Assembly (NCBI GenBank): GCA_938018155.1
Contig: CALIIG010000267.1
Coordinates: 1 to 13,570, forward strand
DNA length: 13,570 nucleotides
Direction of reading: 5' to 3'
DNA from: an uncultured Prevotella sp.
GTDB taxonomy: Bacteria > Bacteroidota > Bacteroidia > Bacteroidales > Bacteroidaceae
Part shown: piece by piece, positions 7,429 through 13,570 of the stretch
Layout: every line of letters begins with the position of its first letter
Numbering within the stretch: the stretch's first letter is position 1
Program-made: the position numbers and the translations under genes
The notes under the pieces: generated by a model
What the model saw: the letters and a program-made list of their open reading frames with translations, nothing else
What the model was told of the DNA's origin: nothing
Databases searched by the model: none

Positions 7429-7638
7429 TTAATTTTCTTTTTTGTTTTCAATATTGTTATCTGTCAGGTATAATCCTATCCATACAATCAAAGCCACTAT
7501 GATTACAGGAATAATGAAATTATACCATTTCCATTGGTCGGTTCTGTTGAACCAGGTTGCGATTAAAACAGCAGTTATGATATATTTTGCTATATCAAGT
7601 GCTAAATCGCCTAATTTTTGCTTTTTCTTTGTGTTCAT
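7429..7638 (-). CDS. Small two-helix membrane protein of Bacteroidetes (DUF6722-like)
   Basis: 69 residues from the ATG at 7638 (MNTKKKQKLGDLALDIAKYI). Two membrane helices, ~16-30 and ~40-58, joined by a loop with NRTDQWKWY, and a polar tail DNNIENKKEN. The pattern 'K-L-G-D-x-x-x-D-I-A-K-Y-x-x-T-A-V' resembles a small Bacteroidetes family that I recall as DUF6722; this is from memory and needs a profile search. The frame is open to an ATG at 7671, which would add 11 residues, but a good -7 box (minus-strand TATATTTG, 7649-7642) lies inside that extension, so 7638 is preferred. With that promoter the mRNA would start almost at the ATG, i.e. be leaderless or nearly so. It heads a two-gene operon with the 35-residue gene. 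Confidence 0.7.
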   Translation of the reverse strand: MNTKKKQKLGDLALDIAKYIITAVLIATWFNRTDQWKWYNFIIPVIIVALIVWIGLYLTDNNIENKKEN

Positions 7639-7641
7639 ATG

Positions 7642-7672
7642 CAAATATAGATATAAAATTTTGAATGGCAAT
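7642..7672 (-). promoter_or_regulatory. Promoter of the small membrane protein operon
   Basis: On the minus strand, -7 box TATATTTG (7649-7642; matches TAnnTTTG) with ATTG (7672-7669) as the -33 element and a 19-nt spacer. The box ends only 3 nt before the ATG at 7638, so the predicted transcript has essentially no leader. Confidence 0.5.
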
Positions 7673-7782
7673 TTTTAGCCTCGTTTTTTTGTCGAATGGG
7701 GTAGTAGGGCGTGTGTTGCGCGTGTTCTGTCGGGCCGAAACTTTCGTTATCTGTCATTTTTCAGCTTTCTATGGTATATTTT

Positions 7783-7823
7783 TAACTTTGTGCACGAGGT
7801 TTCAATAAAAAACAATACCTTTG
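7783..7823 (+). promoter_or_regulatory. Two possible -7 boxes for the symporter gene
   Basis: TAACTTTG (7783-7790) and TACCTTTG (7816-7823) both match TAnnTTTG perfectly and lie 60 and 27 nt before the ATG at 7851. The second gives a leader of about 20 nt. Neither has a clean TTTG 19-21 nt upstream; the TTTG inside the first box lies 25 nt before the second, so the -33 elements are weak and the choice between them is open. They are divergent from the small-protein promoter. Confidence 0.5.
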
Positions 7824-7850
7824 CCTGCACGAACCTATATTGAAGAATTT

Positions 7851-9299
7851 ATGAGTCCAGCGATTATCATTGCCACCATTGCGGCCTACTTCGGGCTGCT
7901 GTTTCTCGTTTCGTATATTTCGGGCCGCAAGGCCGACAACGCCGGTTTCTTCGTCGGAAACCGCAAGTCGCCCTGGTACATCGTGGCCATAGCCACCATT
8001 GGCGCGCCCATATCGGGCGTGACATTTGTGTCGGTTCCCGGCATGGTTCAGGAAAAGGGCTTCTCGTATATGCAAATGGTGATGGGCTTTATAGTGGGCC
8101 AGCTTATCATCGCCTTTATCCTGGTGCCGCTGTTCTACAGGATGAACCTCGTGTCGGTATATCAGTATCTGGAAGACAGGTTTGGCCTGCGCTCGTACAA
8201 AACCGGCGCATGGTTCTTCTTTATATCGAAGATGCTGGGTGCCGCCGTGCGCCTGTTTCTGGTGTGTTTAACGCTGCAGCTGCTGGTTTTCGACCCTCTG
8301 GGTCTGCCCTTTGTGCTTAATGTGGTGCTGGCCGTGGCCATGGTGTGGCTGTATACCTTTCGCGGAGGCGTGAAAAGTATTGTGTGGACCGACGTGCTGA
8401 AAACCGTATGCCTGGTGCTTTCGGTGGTGCTTTCCATCCTGTTTATTTCGAAAGAGATGAACCTTTCGCTCGGACAGATGGTGCGGAATATCTCTGAAAG
8501 CGACATGAGCCGCGTGTTTTTCTTCGACGACGTGAACGACAAGCGATACTTCTTCAAACAGTTTTTGGCAGGCATTTTTACACTCATTGCCACCACCGGC
8601 CTCGATCAGGACATGATGCAACGCAACCTGAGCTGCCGCAATTCGCGCGAATCGCAGAAGAATATGGTATTGAGTGTGATGGCCCAGACGGTGGTTATCT
8701 TCCTCTTCCTCATGCTCGGCGTGCAGCTCTATGCCTTTGCAGGCAGCGCGGGAATTGCCGAAACGGGCGACAAACTGTTCCCCGCCGTGGCCACAAGCCA
8801 CTATCTTCCCGTGGTGGTTGGCGTGCTGTTTATCGTAGGTTTGTTCGCATCGGCCTACTCGGCAGCGGGTTCGGCCCTCACCGCTCTTACCACATCGTTC
8901 ACCATCGACATTCTGGGTGCCGACAAAAAAGTGAACGATGACCGCCGGCTGGCATCCGTCCGCAAGCGCGTTCACGTAGGAATGGCCGTAATGATGGCCG
9001 CTGTAATCTACGTCTTCGGCCTGCTGAACAACTCGAGCGTCATCGATGCCGTGTACATCCTGGCCAGCTATACCTACGGGCCTATTCTGGGCTTGTTTAC
9101 CTTCGGCATCGTCATGAAATGGAAAGTGCGCGACCGTTACGTGCCCCTCGTGGCCATTGCGGCTCCCGTGCTGTGCTATATTCTGCAGACACACTCGGAG
9201 CAATGGTTCGGCGGATACAAGTTCAGCTATGAGCTTCTCATCTTCAACGCCCTGTTTACGTTCCTCGGACTGATGCTGTTGCGCCGCCCGAACAGGTAA
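7851..9299 (+). CDS. Sodium:solute symporter (SSS family), probably for a peptidoglycan-derived sugar
   Basis: 482 residues from the ATG at 7851 (MSPAIIIATIAAYFGLLFLV). An in-frame TTG at 7821 would give a longer product, but it lies inside the TACCTTTG promoter box. About 13 hydrophobic segments with the SSS (LeuT-fold) layout: an early helix followed by GRKADNAGFFVGNRKSPWY and a broken helix region IATIGAPISGVTFVSVPG; the conserved TTGLDQDMMQRNLSCRN loop; and the Ser/Ala-rich helix FASAYSAAGSALTALTTSFT, which in the family supplies the Na2 sodium site. Imports a small solute with Na+. The substrate is not readable from the protein; the next gene is a NamZ-like muramidase 74 nt away on the same strand, so N-acetylmuramic acid or a related cell-wall sugar is an inference from context. 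The adjacent promoter supports this as first gene of the pair. Confidence 0.9.
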   Translation: MSPAIIIATIAAYFGLLFLVSYISGRKADNAGFFVGNRKSPWYIVAIATIGAPISGVTFVSVPGMVQEKGFSYMQMVMGFIVGQLIIAFILVPLFYRMNLVSVYQYLEDRFGLRSYKTGAWFFFISKMLGAAVRLFLVCLTLQLLVFDPLGLPFVLNVVLAVAMVWLYTFRGGVKSIVWTDVLKTVCLVLSVVLSILFISKEMNLSLGQMVRNISESDMSRVFFFDDVNDKRYFFKQFLAGIFTLIATTGLDQDMMQRNLSCRNSRESQKNMVLSVMAQTVVIFLFLMLGVQLYAFAGSAGIAETGDKLFPAVATSHYLPVVVGVLFIVGLFASAYSAAGSALTALTTSFTIDILGADKKVNDDRRLASVRKRVHVGMAVMMAAVIYVFGLLNNSSVIDAVYILASYTYGPILGLFTFGIVMKWKVRDRYVPLVAIAAPVLCYILQTHSEQWFGGYKFSYELLIFNALFTFLGLMLLRRPNR

Positions 9300-9300
9300 T

Positions 9301-9352
9301 ATTACACTGTAATTCTTTGCAGGAGGCCATGCCGGCACGGTAGTTGCATGGC
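9301..9352 (+). other. Hairpins between symporter and muramidase genes
   Basis: Two inverted repeats in the 74-nt gap: ATTAC-act-GTAAT (9301-9313), immediately after the symporter stop, and GCCATGC (9326-9332) / GCATGGC (9346-9352), a perfect 7-bp stem with a 13-nt loop. No T-run follows, so they are more likely mRNA-processing or stability elements within a shared transcript than a terminator. The first resembles the TTAC-NNN-GTAA core of the 22-bp array, possibly by chance. Confidence 0.45.
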
Positions 9353-9373
9353 GTCATTAAAACAAAAACACCT

Positions 9374-10549
9374 ATGCGCCGACTGATTTTTCTTATCTTT
9401 TTTGTCGTTGCTGTTGCCCTTAACGCCTCGTCGCGCGTGCTGGTAGGGGCGGCCCGTACAGCCCGATACCTGCCCCTGCTCAAGGGCAGGCGCGTGGCTC
9501 TGTTCTCAAACCAGACGGGCATCATTGTGCAGCCTGACGGCTCGCACCTCATGACGCTCGACCTGCTGCTGCGTCACGGCGTGAACGTGGTGGCCATTTT
9601 TTCGCCCGAACACGGTTTTCGCGGCACGGCCGATGCGGGCGAACACGTGGCCAGCAGCGTTGACACGCAGACCGGTGTGCCCATTGTTTCGCTGTATGGC
9701 AGCAGGGGAGGCGTACCCGATTCGGTCACGATGGCCGGCGTTGACGTGGTTATCACTGATATTCAGGACGTAGGACTTCGTTTCTATACCTACTACGTCA
9801 CCATGGTTCGCCTCATGAACCAGTGCGCCCGCTATAATAAACTGATGGTGGTTCTGGACCGTCCCAATCCCAACGGCTTCTATGTCGACGGCCCGTTGCT
9901 GGACATGCGCTACAAGTCGGGCGTGGGAGGGCTGCCCATTCCCGTTGTCCACGGCATGACCCTGGGCGAGCTTGCACAGATGGTTAACGGGCAGGGATGG
10001 CTCGATGACGGTGCGAAGTGCCCGCTGAAAGTGGTTACCTGCAAGGGCTATACCCATAAAACGCGCTACCGTCTGCCCGTAGCACCGTCGCCGAACCTGC
10101 CCGATATGACGGCCGTTTACCTCTATCCCTCGCTCTGTTATTTCGAAGCCACTGACGTAAGCCTGGGCCGGGGCACAACAAAACCGTTCCAACAGTTCGG
10201 CCACCCCGACATGAAGGGCTACACATACAGCTTTACGCCCGAGAGCATGCCGGGGGCAAAGAACCCTCCGCAGCTCGGTAAGCGGTGCTTTGGACGTGAC
10301 CTTTCGCACCTCTCTGACAAAGAAATATGGCGTCGTAAGCTCGACCTTTCCTATCTTATTGAGGCTTATCGCAACCTCGGCACGGGCGACAGCTTCTTCA
10401 CTTCTTTCTTTGAGAAGCTCATTGGCGTGCCTTATGTGCGTACGATGATTGAACAGGGTGCCTCGGCTGACGAAATCAGCCTCCGCTGGCAACGCGATGT
10501 TGACGAGTTCAAAAAAGCGCGAAAGCCGTATCTGCTGTACAAAGAGTAG
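9374..10549 (+). CDS. namZ: Secreted DUF1343 protein, NamZ-like exo-beta-N-acetylmuramidase (GH171)
   Basis: 391 residues from the ATG at 9374, which gives a proper signal peptide (MRRLIFLIFFVVAVALNASS); the ATG at 9344 would put ten polar residues in front of it. DUF1343 hallmarks are visible in order: KGRRVALFSNQTGI (37-50), FSPEHGFRG (76-84), DIQDVGLRFYTY (129-140), DRPNPNG (162-168), VVHGMTLGELA (191-201), PSPNLP (238-243) and ATDVSLGRGTTKPF (259-272). Glu79 in SPEHG aligns with the acidic residue that I recall being proposed as catalytic in the Bacillus enzyme. Characterised members (B. subtilis NamZ/YbbC, Tannerella homologues) cleave terminal N-acetylmuramic acid from the non-reducing end of peptidoglycan fragments. 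Exported to the periplasm or beyond; there is no lipobox cysteine. Its position after a sodium:solute symporter suggests release and uptake of the sugar as a pair. Full-length, no truncation seen. Confidence 0.88.
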   Translation: MRRLIFLIFFVVAVALNASSRVLVGAARTARYLPLLKGRRVALFSNQTGIIVQPDGSHLMTLDLLLRHGVNVVAIFSPEHGFRGTADAGEHVASSVDTQTGVPIVSLYGSRGGVPDSVTMAGVDVVITDIQDVGLRFYTYYVTMVRLMNQCARYNKLMVVLDRPNPNGFYVDGPLLDMRYKSGVGGLPIPVVHGMTLGELAQMVNGQGWLDDGAKCPLKVVTCKGYTHKTRYRLPVAPSPNLPDMTAVYLYPSLCYFEATDVSLGRGTTKPFQQFGHPDMKGYTYSFTPESMPGAKNPPQLGKRCFGRDLSHLSDKEIWRRKLDLSYLIEAYRNLGTGDSFFTSFFEKLIGVPYVRTMIEQGASADEISLRWQRDVDEFKKARKPYLLYKE

Positions 10550-10550
10550 C

Positions 10551-10648
10551 CTCCCCAAGCCCCTCCGAAGGAGGGGATGTCGGCCGTGCGGCGAGGAAAG
10601 CAGGGGTTTGTTTAGGAGTCAGGAGTTAAGGAGGTAGAGGGAGTTAAG
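10551..10648. repeat. GC-rich hairpin and GGAGTTA repeats, likely a dispersed intergenic repeat
   Basis: Directly after the muramidase stop: CCCCTCC (10560-10566), GAA loop, GGAGGGG (10570-10576), a perfect 7-bp stem; then a purine-rich tract with GGAGTTAAG twice (10622-10630 and 10640-10648, 18 bp apart) and further GGAG variants. From memory, this combination (CCTCCCC-AAG-CCCCTCC-GAAG-GAGGGG plus GGAGTTA repeats) resembles intergenic repeats scattered through many Bacteroidetes genomes. It may also act as terminator for the symporter-muramidase pair. Copy number elsewhere cannot be seen here. Confidence 0.5.
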
Positions 10649-10769
10649 ACGTTACTTTAAGCGTTTGAAACTGCCAGGAAAGAAGCAGCCCGTCATTATT
10701 CCTGATGTTTAAGGCAGGAAGATAAAGAACAATCAGTGATTAAGCGGATGTTATATTGAGTTGCTGTTC

Positions 10770-10797
10770 TTACACAGAGCCTTTGCCCACTGTGTAA
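10770..10797. other. Inverted repeat TTACACAG / CTGTGTAA
   Basis: A perfect 8-bp inverted repeat: TTACACAG (10770-10777) and CTGTGTAA (10790-10797) with a 12-nt loop. It lies between convergent genes with no T-run after it, so it may be an RNA hairpin at the 3' end or a dimeric protein site. Apart from the features listed here, the ~360 bp between the muramidase stop and the lipoprotein stop (10550-10912) shows no gene. Confidence 0.45.
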
Positions 10798-10825
10798 TTA
10801 CGGCAGCAAAACAACGAAAAAACAA

Positions 10826-10870
10826 TCCCCGCCTCGTCACACTATGCGGACGAGGCGGGGACTTTATTGT
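10826..10870 (-). terminator. Strong two-way intrinsic terminator between convergent genes
   Basis: A 12-bp perfect GC-rich stem: CCCCGCCTCGTC (10827-10838), 10-nt loop, GACGAGGCGGGG (10849-10860), extended by the T10826-A10861 pair. On the minus strand the stem is followed by ATTGTTTTTTCG, a good U-tract, ~50 nt past the stop of the BACON lipoprotein gene; on the plus strand it is followed by ACTTTATTG. It therefore best serves the minus-strand lipoprotein operon but could work both ways. A smaller hairpin GCCGTT/AACGGC (10871-10876/10885-10890) lies between it and the gene. Confidence 0.85.
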
Positions 10871-10912
10871 GCCGTTACCGAAGCAACGGCTTTGTGTTAT
10901 GACAAGTTTACC

Positions 10913-12199
10913 TTAGAAACGGGGCCTGACAGTTGGAAATTTGTGTTCCGGACTGCGAAGCAGGGATGAGCTGACGTTCTGTTTTTTGACAGGCTCAGAG
11001 AGAGCACGCTTGGCACTTGAGCCTACAACGCCCTCAATCATAACAGGCTCGACGTACATCATCAGGTCGCCGGTGCGGTTCGGTTTTACGCGATTCGGAA
11101 GGTCCCACTTCTTGTCAAATACCGTCGCAGCAAAGATATTGGCCACGTATGTAGCCGTTTTGTCATCGGTAAGCTGCTTGATCAGGGCATCGTTACGCTC
11201 GTTGTCGACGAACTGTGCTACGGTTCCTATATTGTCGTAATAGCCGAGAACAGCCGTCATTGAGAGACCGGCACCCGGTAATGAGAAGTAGGGGAGCAGG
11301 TTGTTCTGCTGGAACTGCTTGTAATATCTGTAATCGATGACTGACGAATAAACAAAGTAGCGATGATAATACATCCCCATCAGTTCGCCGGCATTGACGT
11401 CGAATGAGAGCGTTTTCTGGTTAAAGTCGATAGGAAGCAGCCATCCTTTGTCGGCGTCGGTGAACTCGAGGAACGGGTTTCCCTGTGCATCGGTAACAAC
11501 CTTAGTCTGTATTTCGGCATACAGCTCTTTGATGTTGCGTGTGGAACTTGTGGCCAGCGTCAGGTCGTAGCCTGTGAAACGGAACTGCTTGCCTACAATA
11601 TCCTTCAGTTCGCCCTGAATAACCTGAATGGTATCCTTGTACGGTCCGGCTTCGATATAAAGCTTGGCCTGACGGATATGCCCGTCGGTATTTTTGGCAA
11701 CAGCCACATCAACCTTGCCGTTGCTGAGGGTAGGAACGGCCCAGCTTTCGCTTGAAGAGAGCTGAACGTTGGCTCCCTCGTCAACGATGGGGTAGGAAAC
11801 GTTGCGCGCCGAGTCGTTATAGATAAACAGATGGCGGCCGTTATACTCGTAGTTCATGCCCAGCTGCTGGATGGTTACGTTCGCCGAGTCGGTGCCGCTA
11901 AGGATGGTAAGCTGGGTGGCACGGCCCTCAATGCTGTTGTTCTCTTTCACCGTTACCTTTACCTTGTTGCCTTCAACGGTAGCCGTTGCCCACGAAGAGC
12001 TGAGGCGTACCGTAGCGGTTGCGGGAGCTGTAAAGGTTACACTGCCCGTGTCGGCTTTGGCCGAGAAGTTTAAGTTTGACGCCGTGATGGCAATATCCGA
12101 CTTTTTTTCGTACTGGCTGCCTGCATTGTCATCGTCGCTGCAGGCAACGATGGCAAAGGCAGAGATGGCAAAAGCCAGCACGCTTATTATTTTTTTCAT
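10913..12199 (-). CDS. Surface-type lipoprotein with two BACON-like domains
   Basis: 428 residues. Signal peptide MKKIISVLAFAISAFAIVAC with the lipid-bearing Cys20 (lipobox I-V-A-C), followed by SDDDN: a serine plus acidic run right after the cysteine resembles the lipoprotein export signal that sends Bacteroidetes lipoproteins to the cell surface. Two BACON-like beta-sandwich repeats: ~36-113 (LSSSWATATVEGNKVKVTV, ends in VTIQQLG) and ~120-196 (LSSSESWAVPTLSNGKVDVA, ends in IQVIQGE), each with the conserved Trp (70, 153) and terminal Gln-rich strand. Residues ~199-428 form a further domain, starting DIVGKQFRFTGY, that I do not recognise. BACON domains are thought to bind carbohydrate or mucin or to act as spacers. 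It lies 110 nt downstream of the DUF4302-like gene with no clear promoter between, so it is probably the last gene of that operon; a strong terminator follows. Confidence 0.8.
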   Translation of the reverse strand: MKKIISVLAFAISAFAIVACSDDDNAGSQYEKKSDIAITASNLNFSAKADTGSVTFTAPATATVRLSSSWATATVEGNKVKVTVKENNSIEGRATQLTILSGTDSANVTIQQLGMNYEYNGRHLFIYNDSARNVSYPIVDEGANVQLSSSESWAVPTLSNGKVDVAVAKNTDGHIRQAKLYIEAGPYKDTIQVIQGELKDIVGKQFRFTGYDLTLATSSTRNIKELYAEIQTKVVTDAQGNPFLEFTDADKGWLLPIDFNQKTLSFDVNAGELMGMYYHRYFVYSSVIDYRYYKQFQQNNLLPYFSLPGAGLSMTAVLGYYDNIGTVAQFVDNERNDALIKQLTDDKTATYVANIFAATVFDKKWDLPNRVKPNRTGDLMMYVEPVMIEGVVGSSAKRALSEPVKKQNVSSSLLRSPEHKFPTVRPRF

Positions 12200-12309
12200 A
12201 AGGCTATACTTTATTTTTTAATGAAGTAATTTTTAAAACTTTTGAAATGTGAAGGGCTTTTCACCGGTCTGGCAGCCTCTGACATCAGGAAGCTTACTTT
12301 GGCACCTCC

Positions 12310-13570
12310 TTATGGTGTTGTCTTAATGAGGGTGCAGTTCTTCCATTCGTCAATCATGCCGTAAGTGTCGTCTCGCGACGTTGGGTTCTGAACTTTCGCG
12401 AAATAGATAACTAATCCGTCTATGGCATAGTTGCCGATATTCTGCGGGAACTTCATATTACCCAGCTGTGCATAGGTGCCGTTGGTATCGTCGTGGCTGA
12501 AAGGCATGAGTCCGTAAACCGTATTGCGGTATGAGAGATAGCCGTCACCAAATGAGAATGCGCTTACCATGTAGCCCTGTATGGGCTGACCTGACGAATT
12601 TTGAAGCGTTAACTGCTGGTTGTAAATAGGCATACCTGCCTGTATTGCCAGCGAACCGGTAGCCTGATCGAACTTGGCAGGGAAGGTGAGTGTGTAATTG
12701 CCACCCAGCATTTTTGTCTTGACGACGAGCTTCAGAGCACTGCCATTCGGTGCAATTTCGGCAGTAGTTTTTACTCTTTGGTTATCGCTGTTGACATAAA
12801 TAAACTGGTAATGGCCGATGATGTCGGTCTGGGTTATTTGTGATACAGTAAATGTTGACTTTACATCAGGTGCTGATTTGCTTGCCACGGTAACCTCTGC
12901 CGAACGTGCATCGCCCGTAGTGTTGGCGGTTGCTGACAGCTGAAGGCTCGAGCCTGACGCTGTAGCGGTAAGCCAGCTTGCCGATGTTGTGATGTTGAAC
13001 TGGTCGAGATGGGGCAGGTTGTTCAGCGTACGCGAAAAGGCGTTATCGTCGGAACCGATGCCGCCAATGATGCGTGTGATGATAGACGGGTCGTAAATGC
13101 CGGCCAGCTGACTGTTGTTTCCGGTGAGGGAAAGGTTGTTGTCGCTGTATGTCAGTTCTGAAACGGTATTGCCGCCTAAGGTTACAGGCTCGAAGAAACG
13201 GATGCCGTTGGCTGTAACGCAGTAGCTTGTTTGCACCTCATTAGTGCCGTCGCTGATAAGAACCTGGCGGCTGTCGCGGTCGAATTGCAGCTGTACGTTC
13301 TGGCCTGCAAGCGTGCCGGTAGCAAAAGCCAGGCCGAATTGGGCAGCCGTTTGTTCAACCTTTGCAATATAATTTGCAGCGGGTTCGGTGAGCTTACGCA
13401 GGTACATGGTGTTTTGATTACGGTTGCCGTGTACCTTAATAAGGTCGTCACCTATCGAATCAATCACAAATTCGAAGTCGCCTCCCTTGCCTACATTGCT
13501 GTCGTTGTTGGGCGTAGCGAAGTCGTGCAGCTGCTTGTTGTAGGTATCAAATGACAATACCGGGCCGTCG
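12310..13570 (-). CDS. DUF4302-like lipoprotein with internal BACON-like domain (N-terminus outside window)
   Basis: The frame runs off the right edge; the visible peptide starts DGPVLSFDTYNKQLHDFATP and the TTG at 13557 is an internal Leu codon, so this is a partial gene with ~419 residues visible. The stretch DGPVLSFDTYN...H.F..PN, GGDFEFVIDSI and DLIKVHGNRNQNTMYLRKL follows the DUF4302 pattern as I know it. A single BACON-like repeat follows (about 13015-12830: ITTSASWLTATASGSSLQLS, ending in TFTVSQ), and then DIIGHYQFIYVN, a C-terminal beta domain. The order 'BACON-like repeat, then D-I-(V/I)-G-x-x-(F/Y)-x-F' is the same as in the next gene, so the two share architecture. DUF4302 proteins are typically lipoproteins in SusC/SusD-like loci, so the rest of such a locus is expected beyond the right edge; that is inference. 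Confidence 0.75.
   Translation of the reverse strand, partial: DGPVLSFDTYNKQLHDFATPNNDSNVGKGGDFEFVIDSIGDDLIKVHGNRNQNTMYLRKLTEPAANYIAKVEQTAAQFGLAFATGTLAGQNVQLQFDRDSRQVLISDGTNEVQTSYCVTANGIRFFEPVTLGGNTVSELTYSDNNLSLTGNNSQLAGIYDPSIITRIIGGIGSDDNAFSRTLNNLPHLDQFNITTSASWLTATASGSSLQLSATANTTGDARSAEVTVASKSAPDVKSTFTVSQITQTDIIGHYQFIYVNSDNQRVKTTAEIAPNGSALKLVVKTKMLGGNYTLTFPAKFDQATGSLAIQAGMPIYNQQLTLQNSSGQPIQGYMVSAFSFGDGYLSYRNTVYGLMPFSHDDTNGTYAQLGNMKFPQNIGNYAIDGLVIYFAKVQNPTSRDDTYGMIDEWKNCTLIKTTP

Noticed and set aside
8268..9338. Long minus-strand frame (356 codons) opposite the symporter
   Set aside because: His/Gln-rich, no domain pattern, and fully opposite a clear SSS gene; a shadow of GC-rich codon use.
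9506..10558. Long minus-strand frame (350 codons) opposite the muramidase gene
   Set aside because: No recognisable motif or signal, and the plus strand carries all DUF1343 motifs in order.

Overview
The window looks like a chromosomal segment from a Bacteroidales bacterium, most likely a Prevotella-type species. The support is: several matches to the Bacteroidetes sigma factor -7 box (TAnnTTTG); A-rich leaders instead of Shine-Dalgarno sites; lipoproteins with an acidic stretch after the lipid-bearing cysteine; and BACON and DUF4302-like proteins, which are largely confined to Bacteroidetes. Species-level assignment is inference.

Left part (1-5248, + strand): a five-gene efflux operon entering from the left edge. 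It encodes the end of a TolC-type outer membrane channel, a lipid-anchored HlyD/YbhG-type adaptor, a fused double ABC ATPase (YbhF type), and two ABC-2 permeases (YbhS/YbhR type). Together they would make a complete tripartite ABC exporter across both membranes. The fused ATPase appears asymmetric: its defects all fall in one of the two composite ATP sites.

Middle (5249-7820): a MATE-family exporter with its own promoter, then about 570 bp without a clear gene. This stretch holds the most unusual feature of the window: a degenerate tandem array with a 22-bp period built on a near-palindrome (consensus GCGTTTACGGCGTAA, core TTAC-NNN-GTAA), in two blocks offset by half a period. Next to it is an AGCGGT-rich stretch with inverted repeats. 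On the - strand, facing the array, lies a two-gene operon for very small membrane proteins of 69 and 35 residues; the second lies 1 nt after the first.

Right-centre (7821-10912): a sodium:solute symporter followed by a secreted DUF1343/NamZ-like exo-N-acetylmuramidase. The pairing suggests salvage of peptidoglycan sugars. The convergent gap after it holds hairpins, a repeat-like GC-rich element and a strong two-way terminator.

Right end (10913-13570, - strand): two lipoprotein-type genes, one with two BACON-like domains and one DUF4302-like with an internal BACON-like domain that runs off the right edge. They look like the tail of a SusC/SusD-type or similar outer-surface locus whose promoter lies outside the window.
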